5,459 bases of DNA from Thermoleophilia bacterium (GTDB lineage: Bacteria > Actinomycetota > Thermoleophilia > RBG-16-64-13), in assembly GCA_016929985.1 (NCBI GenBank), contig JAFGIH010000710.1, positions 1-5,459 on the forward strand. Reading direction: 5' to 3'. Below are positions 1 to 4,020 of the stretch, one piece after another. Below the pieces are notes generated by a model, which saw only the letters and a program-made list of their open reading frames with translations, was not told the DNA's origin and made no database searches. How positions within the stretch are numbered: the first letter of the stretch is position 1; each line of letters opens with the position of its first letter. Made by a program: the position numbers and the translations under genes.

Positions 1-2
1 AC

Positions 3-395
3 CGCATCGACACGGTGATGCTCAACATCCTCACCCCACTGCCTGGGACGCCGCAGTACGAGAGCCTGGACGCGCAGGGCCGCATCTTCGACAAGCGCTG
101 GCACCTCTACGACGCCCATCATGTGGTGTTCACTCCCAAACAGATGACGCCCTACGAGCTACAGAGCGAGGTCATTCGTGGCTACGCGCGCTTCTACTCG
201 AAGCGCCAGTGGCTGAAGTTGCTGGTGACCTTCCGCTTCACAAAGCTGCTCTTCCACAGTTGGGGAGTGTGGATCATCCGCAGTTGGCGCAAGGACGCGC
301 GCAACAAGGCGTTCCTGAGGTCACTGAAGAGGTTGCCGCATTCTCGCTCGTGGCATATCGCCAACGGTAGCGGCATGGAGAGCGCCGGTCTCTAG
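3..395 (+). CDS. C-terminal part of a B12-binding-type radical SAM protein (5' end outside window)
   Basis: This reading frame is open from the left edge and ends at TAG 393-395, giving 130 residues of a longer protein. It opens with R-I-D-T-V-M-L-N and then the PLPGTPQY motif. It continues through a conserved block with EGRIFD-like (QGRIFD), WHLYDAHHVVF and PKQMTPYEL. This order (PLPGTP.Y, GRI, W..YD..H.VF.P..M.P.EL, then an aromatic and basic helical tail) is typical of the C-terminal extension (DUF4070-like) of COG1032 radical SAM enzymes with an N-terminal cobalamin-binding domain. The CxxxCxxC cluster motif and the B12 domain would lie upstream of the window, so neither the reaction nor the substrate can be inferred. 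The basic, aromatic C-terminus suggests a soluble or peripheral enzyme. It is convergent with the sigma gene. The family call is fairly secure; the specific function is unknown. Confidence 0.72.
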   Translation, partial: RIDTVMLNILTPLPGTPQYESLDAQGRIFDKRWHLYDAHHVVFTPKQMTPYELQSEVIRGYARFYSKRQWLKLLVTFRFTKLLFHSWGVWIIRSWRKDARNKAFLRSLKRLPHSRSWHIANGSGMESAGL

Positions 396-418
396 GAGGC
401 GTCCTTCTTCAGCAGCGT

Positions 419-1501
419 CTAGAGCGAATCCCTGAGGGCCTGGATCTCAGGCGCCTCCATGATCTGCTCGAGGGCCTTGGCTTCGATCTGACGGATGCGC
501 TCGCGGCTGACGTTGAAGCGAGAGCTCACTTCGGCCAGAGTGCGCGGATGCTCGCCCTTGAAGCCGAAGCGGAGCTCTACCACCTTGCGGTCGCGTTCGG
601 TCATCGCCTCGAGGACCTTGGCCAAGCTCTCTCTGGCGATGGTGGCCAAGACCGCCTCGGCGGGATCGGGAGTGCTCTGGTTCTCGATGAAGTCGCCCAG
701 CTCCGCGTCGCCCTCGTCTCCGACGGGGGTCTCCAGTGAGGTGGTACGTCGCGCGATCCTGCGTATGTCCTGCACCTCGGTCTGGTCCATACCGAGTTCC
801 GCGGCCAGGTCTTCGTCGTTGGGCTCTTTGCCCGTCTCCTGCAGCAGCTTGCGCTCGGTGCGGGCCACTTTGTTGATCTTCTCGATCATATGCACCGGGA
901 TGCGGATGTTGCGGTCCTGGTTCGCGATGGCGCGCGTGATCGCCTGCCGGATCCACCAGGTGGCGTACGTGGAGAACTTGAAGCCTCTGCGGTAGTCGAA
1001 CTTCTCAACGGCGCGGATGAGGCCTGTGTTGCCCTCCTGGATGAGGTCGAGCAGGTCCATGTCCTGGGTGTAGTAGTTCTTGGCGATGGAGATGACCAGC
1101 CGCAGGTTGGAGCGGATCAGGCGTTCCTTAGCTCTTCTGTCGCCTGTTTCGACGCCTTTGGCGAGTTGGATCTCTTCGTTCCTGGTAAGGAGAGGGACTG
1201 CTCCCGCTTCCTTCAGATACAGCCGGAGCGGGTCTTGGCTGACCGTCTGGATCGACAGATCCAGAGCCGGCTCGACGTTATCAAGCCCACTTTGGGCGAT
1301 AGGGCTCTGCTCGAAGACCTCGATGGATTGATCGAAGAGCTGTGAGTACAGGTCTTCGATCTCCTCCACGGTCATGTCGAATTCCTCGATCAGCGCCATG
1401 ATCTCGTCGCTGGTGACATACCCCCGTTCCTGACCGAACAGGAGAAGGTCTTGAACGTCCGCGATGGGGCGCAGGTCGTGTTGAATCTGGACTAAGTTCA
1501 T
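419..1501 (-). CDS. rpoD: Sigma-70 family RNA polymerase sigma factor (RpoD/SigA type)
   Basis: Encodes a 360-residue sigma factor that directs core RNA polymerase to promoters; B. subtilis SigA is of similar length. A short region 1.1 spans about residues 8-66, region 1.2 about 89-121 ([11 protein letters not shown]), region 2 about 126-205, region 3 about 206-280 (including [11 protein letters not shown] and LGDFIEN of the 3.2 finger) and region 4 about 296-360. The -10-reading helix keeps [11 protein letters not shown], with Q186 and T189 equivalent to E. coli Q437 and T440. The -35-reading helix keeps [14 protein letters not shown], with R333, E334 and R337 equivalent to R584, E585 and R588. 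ATG at 1499-1501 follows GGGAGG (1507-1512) with 5 nt spacing. Oddities are N/D/N substitutions at residues 194-198, RRTT before SLETP instead of the usual E/D-PI, and loss of the basic patch after KAL. Region 1.1 favours a primary factor, but a group 2 paralogue is possible, so the gene symbol is provisional. Confidence 0.93.
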   Translation of the reverse strand: MNLVQIQHDLRPIADVQDLLLFGQERGYVTSDEIMALIEEFDMTVEEIEDLYSQLFDQSIEVFEQSPIAQSGLDNVEPALDLSIQTVSQDPLRLYLKEAGAVPLLTRNEEIQLAKGVETGDRRAKERLIRSNLRLVISIAKNYYTQDMDLLDLIQEGNTGLIRAVEKFDYRRGFKFSTYATWWIRQAITRAIANQDRNIRIPVHMIEKINKVARTERKLLQETGKEPNDEDLAAELGMDQTEVQDIRRIARRTTSLETPVGDEGDAELGDFIENQSTPDPAEAVLATIARESLAKVLEAMTERDRKVVELRFGFKGEHPRTLAEVSSRFNVSRERIRQIEAKALEQIMEAPEIQALRDSL

Positions 1502-1560
1502 CTCACCCTCCCTATGCCGGGCAGTATCGTCTTGCCATCAGTGTTTGCCACTGCACATGA

Positions 1561-1588
1561 GAAACGCCGGCCCGAGGGCCGGCGTTTC
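1561..1588 (-). terminator. Perfect GC-rich hairpin, likely terminator of the RRM gene
   Basis: GAAACGCCGGCCC (1561-1573) and GGGCCGGCGTTTC (1576-1588) are exact reverse complements, giving a 12-13 bp stem with a 2-4 nt loop. It begins 25 nt beyond the stop of the minus-strand RRM gene, and the sigma gene lies further downstream on the same strand. On the minus strand the 3' arm ends in GTTTC and continues TCATG, so there is no true U-tract beyond the stem. It is therefore a strong pause or attenuator, or an atypical intrinsic terminator that may let some transcripts read into the sigma gene. Confidence 0.65.
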
Positions 1589-1613
1589 CGTCAGTGCGTT
1601 TGTTACGCGACTA

Positions 1614-1967
1614 CTACCAGCGGTTGCCACCGCTGTAGCCGCCGCCGCCGCCGCTACGACCGCCGCCGAAGCCGCCGCCGCCGAAGCCGCCGCCGCCGGA
1701 ACGGGGAGCACGCGCTACCTGTTCTTTGGCCACATCGACCTTGAGGGCGCGACCGTCGAGCTGGGAGCCGTCCAGGGCGCCTTTCGCGGTCTGAGCCTCT
1801 TCGGCCGAACCCATCTCCACGAAACCAAAGCCCTTGGGGCGTCCGGAGTCGCGGTCGGTGATGAGGTTGACCGAGGTAACCTCACCATGCGCCTCAAAGG
1901 CGGTGCGGATGCTGGCCTCCGAGGTTTCGTAGCTGAGATTGCCCACGTACAGTTTTGCTGAATTCAC
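1614..1967 (-). CDS. Glycine-rich RRM RNA-binding protein (bacterial Rbp type)
   Basis: Encodes a 117-residue cytoplasmic protein with one RNA recognition motif (about residues 4-82) and a Gly-rich tail (about 90-115) ending in NRW. RNP2 is LYVGNL at residues 6-11 and RNP1 is KGFGFVEM at 45-52; their aromatic residues stack on RNA bases. ETSEASIRTAFEAHGEV, TDRDSGRPKG and LDGSQLDGRALKVDVA are the usual bacterial and cyanobacterial Rbp consensus stretches. The tail carries two GGGGF units and R/S/Y-spaced glycines, like the flexible RGG-like tails of cold-inducible Rbps. I chose GTG at 1965-1967 because GGAGG (1973-1977) sits 5 nt before it and the RRM normally starts within a few residues of the N-terminus. 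An in-frame ATG at 1977-1979 overlaps that GGAGG and lacks its own ribosome site; a start at 2108 would add a non-conserved leader. RNA chaperone or cold-response roles are known for the family; the RNA targets here are unknown. Confidence 0.92.
   Translation of the reverse strand: MNSAKLYVGNLSYETSEASIRTAFEAHGEVTSVNLITDRDSGRPKGFGFVEMGSAEEAQTAKGALDGSQLDGRALKVDVAKEQVARAPRSGGGGFGGGGFGGGRSGGGGGYSGGNRW
1638..1699 (-). repeat. GCC/GGC microsatellite encoding the Gly-rich tail
   Basis: A low-complexity tract within the RRM gene. On the plus strand it shows (GCC)n runs and two perfect tandem 15-bp copies of GAAGCCGCCGCCGCC (1668-1682 and 1683-1697). Each copy encodes GGGGF on the minus strand. Such tracts can gain or lose units by slippage, in whole codons here, so tail length may vary between strains. 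Confidence 0.75.
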
Positions 1968-2082
1968 TACAGCCTCCATAAAGGGAGTTACATTGCGACA
2001 AACGAGAGGGAAAGACTGGAGACTGAGCGAAGAGATTGAGAGGCTCGGCGCTACGCCTAAAGCATATTCCTGACGAATGCTT
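1968..2082 (-). promoter_or_regulatory. Long structured 5' leader of the RRM gene
   Basis: Near its start the minus strand can fold AAGCATTC-gtcag-GAATatGCTT (2082-2060), 8 bp with a 2 nt bulge. This is followed by GGCG-TAG-CGCC (2057-2047). Then comes an open, C/U-rich stretch (2044-2004) with a repeated AGTCT element, and finally the Shine-Dalgarno region. Long leaders are characteristic of cold-shock mRNAs and are often where RNA-binding proteins act on their own messages. A similar role here is inference. The first hairpin, followed by GCTTTAGG, could alternatively be a weak terminator for the nitroreductase transcript. Confidence 0.4.
1973..1977 (-). promoter_or_regulatory. Shine-Dalgarno GGAGG fixing the GTG start of the RRM gene
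   Basis: The minus strand reads ATGGAGGCTGTAGTGAAT. GGAGG is 5 nt from GTG, while the overlapping ATG would be within the ribosome site. Just upstream, CTCC (plus-strand GGAG 1984-1987) can pair with GGAG of the site across a 6 nt loop, a weak 4 bp hairpin that could modulate initiation. Confidence 0.6.
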
Positions 2083-2088
2083 GAGAGC

Positions 2089-2097
2089 AGTATAGCA
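2089..2097 (-). promoter_or_regulatory. Extended -10 promoter (TGC-TATACT) for the RRM gene
   Basis: The minus strand reads TGCTATACT: TATACT matches TATAAT at five of six positions and is preceded by the TGn extension. No good -35 hexamer lies 16-18 bp upstream, as is usual for extended -10 promoters. It sits just downstream of the nitroreductase stop (2109) in an AT-richer pocket. Transcription would start near 2082, leaving a leader of about 115 nt before the GTG. The start point is inferred, not observed. Confidence 0.5.
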
Positions 2098-2108
2098 CGA
2101 CGCGGCAA

Positions 2109-2621
2109 CTACTCCCAGCGATCGTAACAGACAATCTCGCCAAGTGCCTTCCGGGTCTTGGGCCGCGGCTCATCCGCCGGGTAGCCGAGAGTCATTATCT
2201 GCACCACCTTGACCGTGTCGGGGATGCCCAGCACCTGCCGCACCTGGTCCTGGTAGAAGGCGCCGATCCAGCACGTGCCAAGGCCCTCGGCCGTGGCCGC
2301 GAGCGCCAAGTGCTCCATGGCGATGGCGAGATCTACAGGATCCCCGGGGATGTTGCAGCGCATGGTGCGGTCCGGCATGAGGCCGACCCCGGCGATCACC
2401 ACGGGCGCTTGGCCGACGAACTGCTGGCCCGAGCAGGCCGGCACCAGCCGCTGGCGGATGTCGGCATCACGCACGACGACGAACCGCCAAGGTTGGCGAT
2501 TGGACCCCGAGGGAGCCAGTCGGACGGCCTCGAGGACGCGTTCCAGCTTCTCCTGTTCCACGGAGCGGGGCTGGTAGGCGCGAACGGAGTATCGGGATGA
2601 GACGAGCTCTAGAAAGTCCAT
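2109..2621 (-). CDS. Nitroreductase family FMN-dependent oxidoreductase
   Basis: Encodes 170 residues, the usual size for short nitroreductases. These are homodimeric cytoplasmic flavoproteins that pass two electrons from NAD(P)H via FMN to nitroaromatics, quinones or flavins. RYSVR at residues 10-14 supplies the phosphate-binding Arg/Ser/Arg of FMN. APSGSNRQPWRF at 36-47 supplies the N/Q/W segment next to the flavin. EHLALAATAEGLGTCWIGAF at 103-122 is the long helix and flavin-edge loop, and LGYP at 145-148 with the following KTRK is the C-terminal signature. ATG at 2619-2621 follows AAAAGG (2628-2633) with 6 nt spacing. It ends just before the RRM gene's promoter, so the two may be transcribed partly together. 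It is divergent from the cell-wall hydrolase gene. The family call is secure, but the physiological substrate cannot be read from sequence and no partner gene suggests one. Confidence 0.92.
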   Translation of the reverse strand: MDFLELVSSRYSVRAYQPRSVEQEKLERVLEAVRLAPSGSNRQPWRFVVVRDADIRQRLVPACSGQQFVGQAPVVIAGVGLMPDRTMRCNIPGDPVDLAIAMEHLALAATAEGLGTCWIGAFYQDQVRQVLGIPDTVKVVQIMTLGYPADEPRPKTRKALGEIVCYDRWE

Positions 2622-2805
2622 TTTGTACCTTTTCCGTAGGTTGCTGATGCCTGATCATCGTTGGGCGCTCGACGCCACATCGCCGCCGGGCGCTCCTTCT
2701 GCGCCGGGCGGGCGGGCGCGGATAAGAGTCTAGCAGGAGGCGGGACCGTCCAGCATCTCTCCGGTGCTTCGGCGCAGGACCTGTCCGGCGGGAGGCGAAA
2801 CCCTT
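2622..2805. other. Divergent intergenic region between nitroreductase and NlpC/P60 genes
   Basis: This 184-bp region must hold promoters for both directions, but I see no convincing -35/-10 pair. It contains a repeated 9-mer CGCCGGGCG (2684-2692 and 2702-2710), a small GGCG-CTCGA-CGCC hairpin (2664-2676), and a cUUCGg-capped hairpin GTGC-TTCG-GCGC (2764-2775) just upstream of the hydrolase ribosome site. I looked for a c-di-AMP (ydaO) riboswitch, common before such hydrolases, and did not recognise its core. Confidence 0.4.
2790..2795 (+). promoter_or_regulatory. Shine-Dalgarno GGGAGG of the NlpC/P60 gene
   Basis: GGGAGG lies 10 nt before ATG 2806 and 16 nt before the next in-frame ATG at 2812. 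It therefore supports 2806 and excludes an upstream ATG at 2764, which would place this site inside the coding region and add non-signal-like residues before the signal peptide. Confidence 0.6.
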
Positions 2806-3417
2806 ATGCAAATGTCCACAGAATCGCTTCATCCGTACAGTCCGCCGACAAAGCGAGCCTATCGGGGCGTCCGCGTCCTGATCGTGACCACGTTGCTGCT
2901 CTTGACGGCCTCACTCCTCGCCGTCTCGCTCGTCGGGGCCGCGCAGGCCTACACGCCCGCCATCGACAAGGCCAAGAGCGAGGTGCGGGCCCTAGCCGAA
3001 CTCGTTGCTCGACTCGATGCTGAGCTTGGCGCGGTCGCCGAGGACTACAACTACGCGAACCAACAACTCGAGGACACCAAAGCCGCGGTGAAGAAGACCA
3101 CGGCCGAGCTGGCCCGGGCGGAACAGGATCTCTTGTCGGTGCAGTATCAGCTTGGGCAACGCTTGGTCAGCATCTACAAGTCGGGTAGGCCCAACATGCT
3201 CAGCGTCATCCTGAACTCGAGCAGCTTCACAGGTTTGATCACCCGCTGGACCTGCTCAACCGCCTTGGCGACCAGGACGCCCAACTGCTCGACGAGGTGG
3301 AGTTGTACCGCACCCGGATGGCGGCTCGACGGGCCGAGTTGGATGCCCAACTGGTACAACAGGCCGCCTATGCCGACCAGGCCGCAGCTGCCAAGGAGAA
3401 GGTGCTCGAGCAGCTGA
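2806..3417 (+). CDS. 5' frame of the NlpC/P60 gene: signal peptide and coiled coil
   Basis: Read as it stands, this frame gives 203 residues, of which the first 147 are authentic. Residues 16-23 are basic (KRAYRGVR), 24-44 are hydrophobic (VLIVTTLLLLTASLLAVSLVG), and AQA at 46-48 is a good signal peptidase I site, so the mature protein would begin at YTPAID. Residues about 52-122 are heptad-like and charged, predicting a coiled coil. RLVSIYKSGRPNMLSVIL followed by SSSF is the hinge seen in CwlO/PcsB-type proteins, where the helical arm regulates the hydrolase domain, often through FtsEX. Residues 148-203 are out of frame and have no family-like features. Alone it would be an exported helical fragment without catalysis. 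Confidence 0.6.
   Translation: MQMSTESLHPYSPPTKRAYRGVRVLIVTTLLLLTASLLAVSLVGAAQAYTPAIDKAKSEVRALAELVARLDAELGAVAEDYNYANQQLEDTKAAVKKTTAELARAEQDLLSVQYQLGQRLVSIYKSGRPNMLSVILNSSSFTGLITRWTCSTALATRTPNCSTRWSCTAPGWRLDGPSWMPNWYNRPPMPTRPQLPRRRCSSS
3241..3248 (+). other. Frameshift junction in the NlpC/P60 gene
   Basis: ACC CGC TGG in the 5' frame becomes family-like if read ACC CGC CTG GAC, so one C is missing next to CCCGC. The change moves reading by -1 nt. There is no slippery X-XXY-YYZ heptamer or obvious downstream pseudoknot. Confidence 0.75.
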
Positions 3418-3878
3418 AGAAGCAGGCGCAGGAGCTCAAGGGTAAGGAATCGCTGCTCGCCCAGTTGAGAAAAGAAGAGGCGGCCCGGCAGGTGAAGCTG
3501 GCCGCGGAGGCGAAAGCGGCCAGGGAATTTGCCGCGTCGAGGCCCGGGAGGGTCGTCGACTCCGCCATGGAGTACCTCGGCGTGCCCTACGTGTGGGGAG
3601 GGGCAAGTCCGAGAGGCTTTGACTGCTCGGGTCTCGTACAGTATGTGTACGCGAAGGTGGGGGTCAGTCTGCCTCACTCCAGCCGCATGCAATACGGCTG
3701 CGGCCGGCCCGTCTCCAGCGACAAGCTCAGGGTCGGAGACCTTGTCTTCTATTACCGCCCCATCCAGCACGTGGCCATCTACATAGGTAACGGCAAGATC
3801 ATCCATGCCACCGGCAACCAGGTGCAGATCGGCACCGTCTGGCAGAGAGGCTACAACGCAGCCTGCCGTGTGTTGTAA
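3297..3878 (+). CDS. 3' frame of the NlpC/P60 gene: second coiled coil and catalytic domain
   Basis: The frame is open from before 3249, and GTG 3297 is only the first possible start, not a likely real one. It encodes Lys/Glu/Ala-rich helix (rough residues 1-80 of this frame) and then the NlpC/P60 domain. Catalytic Cys110 is in FDCSGLV (codon 3624-3626), His158 in QHVAIYIG and His170 in IIHATG, the expected Cys-His-His triad. AMEYLGVPYVWGG, LPHSSRMQYG and LRVGDLVFYY are family-typical. In the repaired full-length protein these are C274, H322 and H334. No signal peptide is available in this frame, so without repair the enzyme could not be exported. An additional Cys in YGCGRPV is not part of the triad. 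Confidence 0.75.
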   Translation: MELYRTRMAARRAELDAQLVQQAAYADQAAAAKEKVLEQLKKQAQELKGKESLLAQLRKEEAARQVKLAAEAKAAREFAASRPGRVVDSAMEYLGVPYVWGGASPRGFDCSGLVQYVYAKVGVSLPHSSRMQYGCGRPVSSDKLRVGDLVFYYRPIQHVAIYIGNGKIIHATGNQVQIGTVWQRGYNAACRVL

Positions 3879-3922
3879 GACGGCAACCGGCTCGAGCGTG
3901 AATGCGCCCGGCGGGCCGATGC

Positions 3923-3937
3923 GTTATCATCGATAAC
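3923..3937 (+). promoter_or_regulatory. GTTATC-ATC-GATAAC palindrome overlapping a -10-like element
   Basis: This is a perfect 6-bp inverted repeat with a 3-bp centre. Within it TATCAT (3925-3930) matches TATAAT at five of six positions, 17 bp or so from no clear -35. A start near 3937 would place the transcript's first bases at the leader hairpin beginning at 3941. A dyad over a -10 is a common operator arrangement, so a repressor or redox regulator may act here. This is inference from position and symmetry only. Confidence 0.35.
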
Positions 3938-3940
3938 CAG

Positions 3941-3977
3941 CGAACGCAACACGGCAGCGTCCCCTGCGTACCGTTCG
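3941..3977 (+). promoter_or_regulatory. Two-tier hairpin in the leader of the flavoprotein gene
   Basis: Outer arms CGAACG (3941-3946) and CGTTCG (3972-3977) are exact complements. Inside, ACGgCAG (3951-3957) pairs with CTGCGT (3964-3969) with one bulged G and a 6-nt loop CGTCCC. The structure ends 26 nt before the GAGGAGG ribosome site (4004-4010) and is followed by GGGG rather than U, so it does not look like a terminator of the upstream gene. It could stabilise or regulate the downstream message. I do not recognise a known riboswitch class. Confidence 0.4.
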
Positions 3978-4020
3978 GGGCGCGCTGTAAGAAGTGTCAT
4001 TCCGAGGAGGTCCGGTAGCG

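Larger units (their letters stand above)
2806..3878 (+). pseudogene. Secreted coiled-coil NlpC/P60 peptidoglycan endopeptidase, frameshifted
   Basis: Two overlapping frames together encode one protein: signal peptide, two long helical coiled-coil segments, and a C-terminal NlpC/P60 domain. This is the CwlO/RipA/PcsB architecture, whose members cut stem peptides of peptidoglycan (D-Glu to diamino acid bond) outside the membrane during growth or division. The 5' frame is homologous-looking up to FTGLITR (residue 147), then turns to nonsense (WTCSTALATRTPNC). The other frame reads LDLLNRLGDQDAQLLDEV from exactly that point. Adding one C in ACCCGC (3241-3246) restores a single 357-residue frame. 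No canonical -1 slippery heptamer is present, so programmed frameshifting is unlikely. A sequencing or assembly error, or a recent inactivating deletion, are both plausible; the intact downstream catalytic residues favour error or a very recent event. Confidence 0.8.

Noticed and set aside
495..1345. Several long plus- and minus-strand frames over the sigma gene
   Set aside because: They are shadows of the sigma gene: low-complexity, Arg/Ser- or Val/Gly-rich, without family motifs or suitable ribosome sites.
1530..1545. GATACT-like -10 for the sigma gene on the minus strand
   Set aside because: The first base departs from consensus and the best -35 candidate matches only three of six positions, so it is too weak to call.
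1968..2108. N-terminal extension of the RRM protein from ATG 2108 or ATG 1979
   Set aside because: The extension is Ser/Leu-rich and unlike the family. It overlaps the putative promoter and leader, and GGAGG is correctly spaced only for the GTG start.
2680..2805. c-di-AMP (ydaO) riboswitch upstream of the NlpC/P60 gene
   Set aside because: The context fits, but I could not match the conserved core or its pairing pattern; only a UUCG hairpin and a short direct repeat are visible.
3238..3260. Programmed -1 ribosomal frameshifting in the hydrolase gene
   Set aside because: There is no X-XXY-YYZ heptamer or clear stimulatory structure, and this gene family is not known for recoding.
3174..3806. 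210-residue minus-strand frame over the hydrolase gene
   Set aside because: It spans the frameshift but is antisense to recognisable NlpC/P60 and coiled-coil coding sequence and has no motif of its own.
3906..3916. GCCC-GGC-GGGC hairpin as terminator of the hydrolase gene
   Set aside because: Its stem is only 4 bp with a tight loop and no following T-run.
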